This document shows, piece after piece, positions 1 to 9,114 of a DNA stretch of 64,000 bases. The DNA is taken from contig JBAMMC010000005.1 of NCBI GenBank assembly GCA_039793985.1, forward strand, positions 1 to 64,000, in the 5' to 3' direction. This stretch comes from ARK-14 sp002899805. Its GTDB lineage: Archaea; Thermoproteota; Thermoprotei_A; Sulfolobales; Fervidicoccaceae. Both the position numbers and the translations under genes were made by a program. A model generated the notes under the pieces. The model had not been told where the DNA came from, ran no database searches, and saw nothing but the letters and a program-made list of their open reading frames with translations. Numbering within the stretch: the stretch's first letter is position 1; each line of letters starts with the position of its first letter.

Positions 1-284
1 TGAGCTTGAAAACGTAGCAGCCACATGTCGTATTGACATAGTAGCTCTCGGCGAGTCCCGGATACCAAGTTGAGGCTCCTATCAAACCTGAGGAGGGTGT
101 CGAATATTTGGGAGGCTACGAACGCCCCGTTCCAAGCACTAGATGCTGTAATCTGAGACGGCTCGGCCGTCATCGCAATTGTAAGGGTACCGCCAACCTG
201 GATGCCGTTCGCCACAGTAGGAGCTTGAAGCATTAATAGGATCAGCATGAAAATGGGTATTAAGCTCAATATTCTGAAGTTCAT
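1..284 (-). CDS. ABC transporter peptide-type (family 5) substrate-binding protein, N-terminus only, apparent frameshift
   Basis: Only the first ~94 codons are in the window. ATG at 284 follows a GGTGA ribosome site 7 nt away. The translation opens with a hydrophobic signal segment (FRILSLIPIFMLILLML), then GGTLTIAMTAEPSQ and QIFDTLLRFD, which are typical of secreted binding proteins for oligopeptide/dipeptide importers. After FDRSLNLV the expected family continuation PGLAESY is present but in another frame, so one base appears gained or lost between about 58 and 90. This is either decay or a sequencing error. The substrate cannot be told. Confidence 0.6.
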   Translation of the reverse strand, partial: MNFRILSLIPIFMLILLMLQAPTVANGIQVGGTLTIAMTAEPSQITASSAWNGAFVASQIFDTLLRFDRSLNLVSGTRRELLCQYDMWLLRFQA

Positions 285-419
285 TAAAGTCACCTTAAGC
301 TAGTTATATTATTAGTGGAAAAAGACTGATATCCCCTGATTTAAAAAGTTGATGTTACAGATGTGATAAATAAAAAATTTTTCTAAAAATTCTTTTAATA
401 AACCGAATGAAAAATACGC

Positions 420-1631
420 TTACTTTTCTGATAAATATTTCCCCAATATTTCTATTCCCTGTTCGAGCTCATTCTCGGGCATAATAACAAACGTTACTCT
501 CAAGTGGTTTGCCCCACTTTTTCCAAAGATAGAGCCAGGCAACATAGCTACTTGCTTTTCTTCCGCTAACTTATAAGCGAACTGTATGTCGTCCTTCACA
601 TCCATCTTCTTCATATAGTAGCTTAAGTCGGGAAATAGGTATAAGCCAGCCGGGGGCTTCCAGACTTTAGCTTCCGGCAGATGCTTTCTGAAGGCCTCAT
701 AAGCTACATCCCTTCTCTTTTTGTAAATCGGTACGACTTTTTTGAGGTATTCTTCTTTAATTCCGGTTGTCAAGGCGAAGTATGCCATCCATTGCGCTGA
801 AGTTGAAGAAGAAATCGACATGAGTCCTTTAAGCTTATTCATTTCTCCTATAACTTCCTTTGGAGCATATGTGTAACCCAATCTCAATCCTGGTATAGCA
901 ATATCCTTCGAAAAGGAATTGATGCCAACGAGCTTCTCCATAGTTCTGCTGTACCTCTGTATCCACACATGCTCACCTTCATAAACCAAATGCTTGTATG
1001 CTTCGTCATAGAGCAGCCAAACATCGTTATCTATTACCAAGTCGGCTATCAGCTTCATCGTGCTTTCTTTTAAAATTCTGGATGTTGGGTTGTCGGGACT
1101 CGTTATCAAGACGAAAGATGTCGACCTTGTGATTTTCTCTTTGAGACATTCTTCATCCGGTTGAAACTCGTCATCAATTTTCTGAACACACGTCTTCACT
1201 CTGAGTCCATACATTTTCGCAAGGTCCCAGTAGACGCTGTATGAAGGATCGAGAATAACAACTTCGTCTCCTGGGTCGGAAAGAGCGAAGAAACTCAGGT
1301 TCAGTCCTTCCACCCCTCCTTCAGATATTATTATGTTATTCGGTTCAACATCGAATCCTCCGTATTTCTTCAGGTCCTTTGATATCGCATCTCTCAACTC
1401 TGCAAGACCTTGCGTTGTCGAATACTTGTAGTGATTGAAACTATTCTTTAAAGCATGATCGAATGTTATTTTGATCAGTTTCTCATCTGGAGGAAGTCCA
1501 GGCTGTCCCTGTGTATAGTTGTATACTTTTTTGCCACTTCTCTCTAGTTCACTTACCTTTGAAACCAAAATCCTGTGCGGAGAAGAAGGTATCTGGTTTG
1601 ACCTTGCAGATATCTTTCTCAAAAATTTCAC
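420..1631 (-). CDS. PLP-dependent class I/II aminotransferase
   Basis: Fold-type I aminotransferase of the aspartate/aromatic aminotransferase group; it would move an amino group between an amino acid and a 2-oxo acid in the cytoplasm. Counting from the ATG at 1712, visible landmarks are SPDNPTS (Asn208), YDEAY (Asp236, Tyr239), the Schiff-base lysine in SFSKD (Lys269) and GLRLGY (Arg277). The ATG at 1712 gives 430 aa, but its first ~27 residues do not look like the family. The in-frame GTG at 1631 sits about 28 bp below a TTTATTAC box, fits a leaderless start, and gives 403 aa. Substrate specificity is not readable. Single gene with AT-rich flanks. Confidence 0.85.
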   Translation of the reverse strand: MKFLRKISARSNQIPSSPHRILVSKVSELERSGKKVYNYTQGQPGLPPDEKLIKITFDHALKNSFNHYKYSTTQGLAELRDAISKDLKKYGGFDVEPNNIIISEGGVEGLNLSFFALSDPGDEVVILDPSYSVYWDLAKMYGLRVKTCVQKIDDEFQPDEECLKEKITRSTSFVLITSPDNPTSRILKESTMKLIADLVIDNDVWLLYDEAYKHLVYEGEHVWIQRYSRTMEKLVGINSFSKDIAIPGLRLGYTYAPKEVIGEMNKLKGLMSISSSTSAQWMAYFALTTGIKEEYLKKVVPIYKKRRDVAYEAFRKHLPEAKVWKPPAGLYLFPDLSYYMKKMDVKDDIQFAYKLAEEKQVAMLPGSIFGKSGANHLRVTFVIMPENELEQGIEILGKYLSEK

Positions 1632-1890
1632 CAGATAATAAAAAGATACTTTATTGTAATAAACTTTTTGAGTAAGGTATTGATTGCCGATATAGTTTGA
1701 AATACTTTCCATTCTTTGAATTTCATTACTACCTTTTACCTATATCTATACAGATTTACTATATCTAGGAAAAATTCTCGAAGGATATCTAGAACCACTA
1801 GTAAACATTTCCATCAAACATAAATTTGATTGCAGCCAACAAAGGGCTAGAATCGCTGAATTTGATAAAGAGATTTTTTATCCATTTAGG

Positions 1891-4452
1891 TTATGTTTCA
1901 CAGGTGGAGCACCCACCTGCATAATCCTCCTCTGCTACTACCATATCCTTTTTCCCTATTCTAAGTTTCTTAGCTGTCTGCTTCACCTCTCTGACTTCCT
2001 CTATTTTCTTCTTTATCGCTTCATCCTGCCGTGCTGCACTCTTCACGGAAAGTCCCTTATTCAGGACCTGAATCTTTTTGCTCTTATCCCTGTAGACGGT
2101 GATCCCTTTTATTCCAAGCTTCCAAGCAAGCATGTATACTCTTCTCACGGTATCTGGTGGTTCACTTTCCCTCAAATTAATGGTCTTGCTAGTTCCAGCA
2201 TCAACCCAAGCCTGCCAGGCTGCCTGGTGGAGGAGATGCCATATGGGGTCAATATCATGCGCTGTCTTGAAGATCTCTTTGAGCTTCCGATCTATCCCTT
2301 CTATTCCTTGAATGGATCCTGTCTCTGCTATCTTTTCAATGAGCTCTTTAGAGCTCGCATTAGCATTATCTAGCGCTCTGAGAAATACCTTATCTATTTC
2401 AATGAAAGTCCCGACTGAGACAATTCTCATGAAGGCCAATGCGAAGAGAGGCTCTATGCTGCTGCTGGTTCCTCCAATTATGCTGATTGTGCCCGTTGGT
2501 GCTATGCTTGTCACAGTGGCATTCCTGATACCATATTTCATGTATAGCTCATCAACCAACCTCCAATCAGGATGCGGTACATCAACAGGAAGACTCTCTG
2601 GAAGTTTGAATCCTGCTTTGCCCAGAAGTTCTTCTATTCTTGCCGCATTCCTCCAAATCGGCCTGTATCTCTTCGGGTCGAAAGCTGGAAAGCTTCCCTT
2701 CTCCTTGGCCAACATAATACTTTCTGAGTACGCGTTGTAAGCAATCCATTCTGATATCTTATAGGCTAAAAATACAGCTTCGACTGAATCATATGGAATT
2801 TCAAGCATGGCTAAGAAATGAGCCCATCCCATTACACCAAGACCGATCTTCCTCGTGAGTCTATTGGCTTCGGTTATTTGTGGAAGCGGATGCTTGTTGG
2901 CATCTATTACGTTGTCCAAAAATCTCACAGCAGTCTTCACATCCTCCCCAAGCTTGTCCCAGTCGACAATTAATCTGTCATCTTTTTCGATAACATATTT
3001 TGTCAAGTTTATGCTTCCAAGATTGCAGTTCTCCCAATCTAACAAGGGCTCCTCGCCGCATGGGTTAGTAGCATTTATTTTTCCTAGATACCATGTGGGG
3101 TGAGTCCTGTTGATAGTATCGATGAATAGCATGCCTGGATCTCCGCTATCCCACGCACTGTTAACTATTTCATCGAACAGCTCCTTCGCCCTTATCCAAC
3201 CAGTGATTCCATTTTCGTTTTCAGCAATTGCCAAAGCTTCTTCCCATGTTATAATAGAAGAGTTTTGGAGAGGAAGCGACCAATCATTTTCTTCGAGCTC
3301 TCTGTATATCTCTTCTTGAACCCATTTTTCCTCTATGCTGAACCTCATCAGCCTTGTAGCATAGTACTTGCTACTCAGTTCTACCGTGTTTCTGAGCCAG
3401 GTCTTCCTCGGATTTATGAGCGGGAACAACGAATCCTCTTCAACTGCTTTCATAAAACTGTCATAAACTCCCACGCTTATGTTGAAATTCTGAAGAATGA
3501 CGTCCTTGAGTTCTCCCGTCTTAGCTTTGATAAACTTCCTTATATCTGGATGGAATACGTGTAGCACGCCCATGTTGGCTCCTCTTCTCTTTCCGCCTTG
3601 TTTAATCACTTCGGTAGTGGTATCGAAGAGCCTCATAAAGCTCAGGGGTCCGCTCGCAATCCCTTGCGTTGACTTAACTATGTCCCCTTCCGGTCTGAGC
3701 TCGGAAAAATCGAAGCCAGTTCCTCCTCCTTGCTGTTGTATTAAAGCTTGGGCTCTCAGCGAATCCATTATACCGTCTCCCTCAGTTGTTGTTAGGGAGT
3801 CTCTGACAGGTATTACGTAACAAGCACTAAGTACCCCGTTTCTAGTTCCCGCATTCATCAGCGTTGGTGAGTTTGGAATGAAGCGCAGTCCAGACATCAG
3901 ATGATAGAACTTTTCTCTATACTGTCTTCTGCTCTCCTCATCTATCTCAACCGAAGCAATGAAACTAGCTACGCGTTTGAACATCATAGAGGGGGTCTCA
4001 ATATATCTGAGGGTCTCGTGGTGTTTGAGCAAGTATCTAGCTTCGAGGACTTTCAGCGCATTGAACGACAGCATGAGGTCTTCATTGCTAAAGGTGTTCC
4101 AGTTCCCTTTCCCATAAACGTGATTATATATTCTTCCCAATACATAACGCTTTGCCGCTTCTTCCCATCCCTGATTCTCCACCATGAGGTTTATCATATT
4201 CTTTTCCACTAAATCCGAAATATGAGTGGATTTAACCTCATGATCACTCAGACTCAGATCTCTGAGGACCTGCTCATATATCTGATTTATTTCCTCTTCC
4301 CTCAAAAGCTCCACTCCAGATGAGGCTTTCCAGATGGAGCTCTTAAGCTTCTCATGATTGAAAGGCTCTTTCCTTCCATCGCGCTTCACGACGACTTTCG
4401 ACTCACTATCTTGGCTGAAGATGGAGACCTCGCCAGAGGTAGCATTTTTCAT
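1891..4452 (-). CDS. nrdJ: Adenosylcobalamin-dependent (class II) ribonucleoside-diphosphate reductase
   Basis: Reduces ribonucleotides to deoxyribonucleotides using a cobalamin-generated thiyl radical, without oxygen. The N-terminus has an ATP-cone (VVKRDGRKEPFNHEKL, residues ~21-110), the allosteric activity domain. The barrel carries NSPTLMNAG, LSACYVIPV, NPCGEEPLLDWENCNLGSIN (~464-483) and the phosphate-binding segment APTGTISIIGGTSSS. The last residues form CxxC (Cys848, Cys851), the expected dithiol shuttle. At 853 aa it is in the normal range, and no intein is seen. ATG at 4452 is followed upstream by an AT-rich region with a CATAAAAAGG box. It appears monocistronic. Confidence 0.95.
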   Translation of the reverse strand: MKNATSGEVSIFSQDSESKVVVKRDGRKEPFNHEKLKSSIWKASSGVELLREEEINQIYEQVLRDLSLSDHEVKSTHISDLVEKNMINLMVENQGWEEAAKRYVLGRIYNHVYGKGNWNTFSNEDLMLSFNALKVLEARYLLKHHETLRYIETPSMMFKRVASFIASVEIDEESRRQYREKFYHLMSGLRFIPNSPTLMNAGTRNGVLSACYVIPVRDSLTTTEGDGIMDSLRAQALIQQQGGGTGFDFSELRPEGDIVKSTQGIASGPLSFMRLFDTTTEVIKQGGKRRGANMGVLHVFHPDIRKFIKAKTGELKDVILQNFNISVGVYDSFMKAVEEDSLFPLINPRKTWLRNTVELSSKYYATRLMRFSIEEKWVQEEIYRELEENDWSLPLQNSSIITWEEALAIAENENGITGWIRAKELFDEIVNSAWDSGDPGMLFIDTINRTHPTWYLGKINATNPCGEEPLLDWENCNLGSINLTKYVIEKDDRLIVDWDKLGEDVKTAVRFLDNVIDANKHPLPQITEANRLTRKIGLGVMGWAHFLAMLEIPYDSVEAVFLAYKISEWIAYNAYSESIMLAKEKGSFPAFDPKRYRPIWRNAARIEELLGKAGFKLPESLPVDVPHPDWRLVDELYMKYGIRNATVTSIAPTGTISIIGGTSSSIEPLFALAFMRIVSVGTFIEIDKVFLRALDNANASSKELIEKIAETGSIQGIEGIDRKLKEIFKTAHDIDPIWHLLHQAAWQAWVDAGTSKTINLRESEPPDTVRRVYMLAWKLGIKGITVYRDKSKKIQVLNKGLSVKSAARQDEAIKKKIEEVREVKQTAKKLRIGKKDMVVAEEDYAGGCSTCET

Positions 4453-4768
4453 AAGCAGTCACCTTCTCTCCTTCCTTTCAAGAACATTTTCTCTTGATCC
4501 AGATCCCAAAACACCTTTTTATGTCATTATTTAATTTTGTTACGTCTGGGTTATTACGCCTTTTCGCTATTTTGAGGTAATATCTTCTTACATTAGAGGT
4601 TTTTCAGAATCTGTCTTATTTTAAAAATTCTATCCCTCTCTATAGTCAGAAAGTTAAAAAATTCTTTTATATGCTGCTAGTATTTTATTCTCAGCTTTTT
4701 AAACTAATCGAAAGCTAGTTTCAATTATATATTTCTGTCCAGTTGAGTAAATATGGAGAGGTTAAAGA
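4453..4768. other. Divergent intergenic region, promoters only
   Basis: AT-rich 316-bp space between the RNR and the Ncs6-like gene. No ORF or stable RNA seen. On the minus side a CATAAAAAGG box near 4510-4520 could serve nrdJ. On the plus side several TATA-like stretches (around 4667, 4695 and 4722) could serve the gene starting at 4769. Confidence 0.5.
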
Positions 4769-5677
4769 TTGAACTGCTCGAAGTGCAGAGTAAAAAAAGC
4801 AGTAGCTAAAAAGCCATTTACGGATCAATACATGTGCCTAGATTGCTATATGAGCGATATTTACAAGAGGATTAAGAGGAATTTGTCCCGAAGTAAGCAG
4901 CTTGAGTACAGGGGGAAGATTGCCTTCCTCATACCACAACCTTATTTGGCCTATGGATTGTTTGCCCTCAGAATAATATTGGCAATCGAAAAAAAGTACG
5001 AATCCGAGATCCATATTATCATGGAAAGCTGCGATGACTCCAAATTCGTAAAAGATGGGAGTGAGAAAAATGTGAGGATCTATGCTCTTCAAGCTCCAGA
5101 AGAATTAAGATATTTGCTGAAAGATGAGAACTCCATTGCTTGGTGGCGGAGATACAGAGCAATTGCCGCTTCCTCGGTCCTCAAGCTTGGCTTCAGATCT
5201 ATGGTTCTACCTTTATGTGCGGAAGCTGCAAGCAAGATGGAAATATCTTCTATACTCTCTTCGCAATTGGATGGGGGTGGCGAAGAAGAATTATATCTGT
5301 TGAGACCCGATGGCTTCAGCTTTGTGAATGCTTTATATGGAATCAGTTGTAGGGAGGTTACTTTATTCTCATATATGATGTTTCCAGAAGCGTATGAAGA
5401 GCAGCTCAGAGCCGAATCGAGAATTGGAAAATCACTCGTCGATGAATACGCTAACAATATCTTGATGAGTGCGATCAAATGGAGAAGTGGAGAAGTATTG
5501 CATTCAATTGATAAATCGATCGCCTGGCTCTACGGTTCTCAAAACGTTCCAAAGTGTAAATATTGCGGTGGTTTTTCTTTAAAAAAGAACGTGTGTAGCT
5601 ATTGCGAGGTTTTCGAAGATGAAAAGATCAATGTTTTGCTGTCTCAGGCAGAACTGAGAGAATGCAAACAGCTCTGA
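4769..5677 (+). CDS. Ncs6/TtcA-family paralogue lacking the PP-loop (Ncs2/Ctu2-like)
   Basis: 302 aa with the architecture of the tRNA 2-thiolation protein Ncs6: an N-terminal zinc site (Cys3, Cys6, Cys23, Cys26), a central alpha/beta domain, and a C-terminal zinc ribbon (Cys263, Cys266, Cys276, Cys279). The nucleotide-binding SGGxDS loop expected after the first strand is absent; the segment reads KIAFLIPQPYLAYG (residues 50-63). It should therefore not adenylate tRNA itself. By analogy with eukaryotic Ncs2/Ctu2, the inactive partner of Ncs6/Ctu1, it may be a structural partner of a true Ncs6 elsewhere; that role is inference. TTG start at 4769, placed by GGAGAGG 7 nt upstream and an in-frame TAA at 4763. 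The stop codon touches an IS605-like end. Confidence 0.7.
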   Translation: MNCSKCRVKKAVAKKPFTDQYMCLDCYMSDIYKRIKRNLSRSKQLEYRGKIAFLIPQPYLAYGLFALRIILAIEKKYESEIHIIMESCDDSKFVKDGSEKNVRIYALQAPEELRYLLKDENSIAWWRRYRAIAASSVLKLGFRSMVLPLCAEAASKMEISSILSSQLDGGGEEELYLLRPDGFSFVNALYGISCREVTLFSYMMFPEAYEEQLRAESRIGKSLVDEYANNILMSAIKWRSGEVLHSIDKSIAWLYGSQNVPKCKYCGGFSLKKNVCSYCEVFEDEKINVLLSQAELRECKQL

Positions 5678-5717
5678 CATCCTCCCCGCCCTGAGGGGCG
5701 AGGCTTTCAGTTGTAAC
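5676..5717. mobile_element. IS200/IS605-type terminal hairpin, remnant
   Basis: Directly at the stop codon of the preceding gene lies a GC-rich motif with a hairpin (CGCCC-TGAG-GGGCG, extended by an outer CC/GG pair) followed by GAGGCTTTCAGTTG. This matches from memory the end sequence that flanks TnpB-bearing IS605-family elements in archaea. No tnpA or tnpB is nearby, so it is a solo end or a non-autonomous relic. It may now act as a transcription end between two convergent genes. Confidence 0.55.
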
Positions 5718-5789
5718 TCATAGTGAAATTGGAATTGTAGAAGAGATGGCTACATGCTTCATGTTTATCCATTATCCTGAGAAACCTAT

Positions 5790-6128
5790 TCAGAAAGTAC
5801 TCTTCCTATCGTCCTTTTCTCCTCTATGAATTAGTTCTGCCCTTTTGATTTCAGCATATCTGCTTATCAGATAGGACAAGAATAGCCTCAGCATCGAATA
5901 ATATCTGGAAGATTTGTACCTCTCGATCTTTTCCTTGAGCTCTTTCTTTGATGGTTCTGAGCCCTTGAACCAAGCTTTAACTATCGAACGATATATGTAT
6001 TTCAAGAGGGAATCATACTCATCATCGATATCGAAAGAAGTTTCGTCAACCTCCTCTAGTATCTCCTCAATGTCATCACCAAGATAGTAATCAAGAAGAT
6101 CGAGGGCTTCTGAAGTTTTTCTCCTCAT
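5790..6128 (-). CDS. Small acidic helical protein of unknown function
   Basis: 112 aa, not recognised. The first ~45 residues are strongly acidic (DDIEEILEEVDE), followed by a basic, probably helical part (KKELKEKIERYK, then LRLFLSYLISRYAEIKRAEL). No signal peptide, membrane segment or cysteine motif. It faces the Ncs6-like gene with the IS605-like end between them. The coding assignment rests on the clean ORF, charge pattern and lack of a competing gene. Confidence 0.5.
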   Translation of the reverse strand: MRRKTSEALDLLDYYLGDDIEEILEEVDETSFDIDDEYDSLLKYIYRSIVKAWFKGSEPSKKELKEKIERYKSSRYYSMLRLFLSYLISRYAEIKRAELIHRGEKDDRKSTF

Positions 6129-6386
6129 TCATAGCACCTTCTGAGAAAGTCCCTAATAGAGTATTGTTTCACTTTGTGGATTTTTAACTTTTTTATGGCT
6201 CTACTTTCTCCCCTAAAATCGGCAACTGAGGTTTGTTTTTAGTTTGGAAAAATTGAAGCTTTATCGGTGAAGTTAGTCTGCTTTAAAAATTGTGGAGCTT
6301 TCAAAGTTTAGAACGAGCTTCTTACATTTCATCATCACCATAAATACTATATTAGAGAGAACTCCATGATACTATGGGGAGAAGCT

Positions 6387-7451
6387 TTGAAGATAAGAGC
6401 ACTGACTCTTTATGCGAATCCGCCCAACAATTTCAATGAAGCAGATCTGTGGATAGCAGAAAAGGCAAACTTGCTCAGAGAGGCGGCAGAAAAAATTGAA
6501 TCTCAGACTAATCTAGAAGTCTGGACCAGAAGAATCTCCATTTACTTACCAAAGGATGAGGATGTTGAGACTATAACTGAAGAAGTTCGCAAATATAGCG
6601 ATATAAAGTTCATGATTTATCAGAGAACTGTATCTCAGACTGAACTGAGGCTTTTGAAGAAGGTTGTTGCTTCGGGAGCTTATTCGGCCTTGATAACTGA
6701 GAGCGAACAGGACTTAATGAAGGCCGCTACAGCTATTGAGGCGATTTCATCAGATGAGCCTACCAACGCGACAAGAGTCGCATTTGAGTTCAGTGGTCAG
6801 ATGTTTGAGACAGCATATTTTCCCCTCTCTCTACATGCGATGAAGGGTCCTGACCGCTTCGCTATGGCACTTCTATATCCCACAGATGCTCTCAACGCTC
6901 GAGGAAACATTGGTGAGGCACTGAAAGCGACATTGGAAAAGATATATTCGGAGATAAAAGGATTCCTCAAGGATGGACTTCTCGGAAATAAAGTAAGTGG
7001 GATAGACTATTCACTCAGTCCATGGATGGAGGAAAGTGTCGCAAGATTCATTCAAGAAAAGGGAAATTGCTCTTTTGAGAACTTAGATTGCTTAGAAGAA
7101 GTCCGTAAGGCGAACAACGTTCTTTCGGACTTCGCGAGAGACAAAGGAGGAATAGGTTTCAATGAAATCATGTTGCCATTGGGAGAAGATGATGAGTTGA
7201 AGTCTATGGTAGAGCAGGGGAAACTTACACTGAAGGACTTTCTCATCTACTCCACCGTCTGCGTTGCTGGTATAGACATGATCCCCTTGTATTACCAGAA
7301 AGGAGAGCTAACAAGAGTTTTGAAGTCCAGTTATGCTATTGCCAGACAAAAACGCAGACCTTATGGTGTGAGGCTAATACCTGTAAAGGACAACAGAAGA
7401 AAAATTAGGCTCGATGGGTTCGGAGAAGTGCCTGTTATGGTATTTGTCTAA
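6387..7451 (+). CDS. DUF711-family protein
   Basis: Cytoplasmic DUF711 (UPF0210) family protein of unsettled function. Family marks are the opening KIRALTLYANPP, DYSLSPWMEESVA near residue 220, a glycine-rich GGIGFNEIMLPLGEDDE segment, and STVCVAGIDMIPL near residue 310. The TTG at 6387 is preferred: GGGGAG lies 5 nt upstream and the protein then begins like its relatives. An in-frame ATG at 6366 adds seven residues, but would fall at or before the transcription start predicted from a TATA box at ~6342-6350. The 3' end overlaps the convergent CoxG-like gene by 4 bp. Confidence 0.8.
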   Translation: MKIRALTLYANPPNNFNEADLWIAEKANLLREAAEKIESQTNLEVWTRRISIYLPKDEDVETITEEVRKYSDIKFMIYQRTVSQTELRLLKKVVASGAYSALITESEQDLMKAATAIEAISSDEPTNATRVAFEFSGQMFETAYFPLSLHAMKGPDRFAMALLYPTDALNARGNIGEALKATLEKIYSEIKGFLKDGLLGNKVSGIDYSLSPWMEESVARFIQEKGNCSFENLDCLEEVRKANNVLSDFARDKGGIGFNEIMLPLGEDDELKSMVEQGKLTLKDFLIYSTVCVAGIDMIPLYYQKGELTRVLKSSYAIARQKRRPYGVRLIPVKDNRRKIRLDGFGEVPVMVFV

Positions 7452-7891
7452 GCACTGACCTTTTTCTCAGCGCATTCGAACAATTGCTTCACAATGTCTG
7501 CCGCTACATTTTCAACTACTCTTCCTAAAGCAGCAAGCATCCCTCCAAGCTTAGCATCTGCAGAGTATTCCAGCTTCGTCTTTCCTCCTTCCACATCGCT
7601 CAGTGTCACAGTGGCCTTTGCTTCGAACGAATTTCCTATACTGCCTCCTTTAAGGTAGACTTCGTAGCTTTCCTGCGGTTTCATTTCTTTGATATAGCCC
7701 TCTGTGTTAAAAGTTCCAGAAATTGCTCCAACTTTGAATTTTACTTTTGCTTTGAAATTGGTTCCCTTTATCTCGTGGCTCTGAATTCCTGGAACACATT
7801 CAACGACTTTAACAGGGTCGTTGAAGAATTCAGCTACTTTGTTTCTCGGAGCATTTATTACAATTGTATTCTTGATTTGCAATTTTCCCAC
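7448..7891 (-). CDS. CoxG-like SRPBCC-domain protein
   Basis: 147 aa START/SRPBCC-fold protein resembling the carbon monoxide dehydrogenase accessory subunit CoxG: IKNTIVINAPRNKVAEFFND at the N-terminus, then VVECVPGIQSHEI, and a C-terminal helix running into FECAEKK. CoxG proteins bind a hydrophobic ligand and accompany molybdenum hydroxylases, but no cox genes occur here, so a lipid or quinone-binding role is only a guess. A TATTTAAAA box lies ~10-20 bp above the ATG. It overlaps the convergent DUF711 gene by 4 bp. Confidence 0.75.
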   Translation of the reverse strand: MGKLQIKNTIVINAPRNKVAEFFNDPVKVVECVPGIQSHEIKGTNFKAKVKFKVGAISGTFNTEGYIKEMKPQESYEVYLKGGSIGNSFEAKATVTLSDVEGGKTKLEYSADAKLGGMLAALGRVVENVAADIVKQLFECAEKKVSA

Positions 7892-8151
7892 CGAGTATAT
7901 TTAAAATTAAGTGGAATTAATTTTTTTCTCTTATTAATAATAAAAATTGATAAAAATGAGCTTCCTATTTTCGAGCTTTTCGTCATACTTTATTGCTTTT
8001 TCCGAATAAAAATGAAGTCAACTTAAAAACTCTTTATATATGCCGTTATGCGAAAATGGCAAAAATTGGATTCTTGCGAACTATGAAAAATGATAGTGTA
8101 TGAATGTTAAATATAAAAGTGAGTTCAACATTTAATTTATTGGTGATTTGG

Positions 8152-8526
8152 ATGAAAAGATTTGGAGATTTGATATATTCTCCTGAAAAGGCGTCTGGTG
8201 AGGCCATATCTAAAGTCGAAACCCATACTCCAAAAATTGAAGCGCCGGAAAAAGTTAAGGCAAATGAACCTTTTGAAATAAAGGTTACAGTTGGACCTCA
8301 TCCTAACCAAGTTGCTCATTCGATAAGATTCATCAAAGTATACTTTGAAGAGGAGGGCAGAGGATTTAATCCTGTGCATATTGCTACAATCTATCTAGAA
8401 CCGGAATATGCTGAGCCAAAACTGACACTCACAGTGAAGCTCAAGAAGAGTGGTGTTCTCTACGCAATAGAGTACTGCAATCTACATGGGTTATGGGAAG
8501 CAAGAAAGGAAATTAAAGTAGAGTAA
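8152..8526 (+). CDS. Superoxide reductase (neelaredoxin type, one iron), lysine-less variant
   Basis: Reduces superoxide to hydrogen peroxide at a mononuclear iron, protecting anaerobes from oxygen. All five iron ligands are visible in the 124-aa protein: His25, His50, His56, His112 and Cys109 (in EYCNLHGLWE). There is no N-terminal desulforedoxin domain, so it is the 1Fe class. The usual Glu-Lys-His active-site triplet reads Glu23-Thr24-His25, so the catalytic lysine is replaced. Start: ATG at 8152, with GGTGA ~6-10 nt upstream; an ATG at 8104 would add 16 residues foreign to the family. AAATATAAAA at 8109-8118 fits a TATA box. Confidence 0.92.
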   Translation: MKRFGDLIYSPEKASGEAISKVETHTPKIEAPEKVKANEPFEIKVTVGPHPNQVAHSIRFIKVYFEEEGRGFNPVHIATIYLEPEYAEPKLTLTVKLKKSGVLYAIEYCNLHGLWEARKEIKVE

Positions 8527-8540
8527 AGTTTTCAACTTTT

Positions 8541-9080
8541 TTATAGCTTATATATTATTAGAAAGCCCGCAAAATAGCAAAATATGTTGTATAGTTCCAG
8601 CATAGCGACAGAAGGCCAAGCAATGAAATAGGAGCCCAGAAAGCTCAGAAGGAAAAGACCTATGAGTGCATATCCGTAGCTCTTTTTTCCATGTCTAGCA
8701 AGTGAAACCCCGAATATAAGGAGTGAGGCGCTCATCAGTATGAAAAACTCTAATGATACGAAGTAATGCGGTCTGGTTCCTTCCGGAAATAAACCTATCC
8801 CCATCAGAGAGAAGGCTCCCACTATATATATTCCTACTCCAATACAACCCAGTTTTCCTGGGATAGCCGATGATAGATGGAACGAATATAACAAAGCTAA
8901 GATTGAAGATATTATGAGCGTCCAGTTAAATATGTAGGATTTTTCTAAGCCAACCCTACCGAGGTCGCTGAGTGCATTCTTGGTTATACTGAACCATGGA
9001 TTCAGGTATATTGATAGCGCAATGCCGAAAAAGGCTACAATAAAAGTGAGGATACCTAAGAACCTAGTGACCCCTTTCAA
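8541..9080 (-). CDS. DUF998-family integral membrane protein
   Basis: 179 aa with about six hydrophobic segments. Marks of DUF998 are NPWFSITKNALSDLG after the first helix and MGIGLFPEGTRPHYFVS before the fourth. Function is unknown for the family. It lies convergent with superoxide reductase and ~35 bp downstream of the proteasome gene on the same strand, so co-transcription with psmA is possible. Confidence 0.75.
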   Translation of the reverse strand: MKGVTRFLGILTFIVAFFGIALSIYLNPWFSITKNALSDLGRVGLEKSYIFNWTLIISSILALLYSFHLSSAIPGKLGCIGVGIYIVGAFSLMGIGLFPEGTRPHYFVSLEFFILMSASLLIFGVSLARHGKKSYGYALIGLFLLSFLGSYFIAWPSVAMLELYNIFCYFAGFLIIYKL

Positions 9081-9114
9081 GGCGCTTCACTTATAGGTTT
9101 CTGTTCTCAACTCA

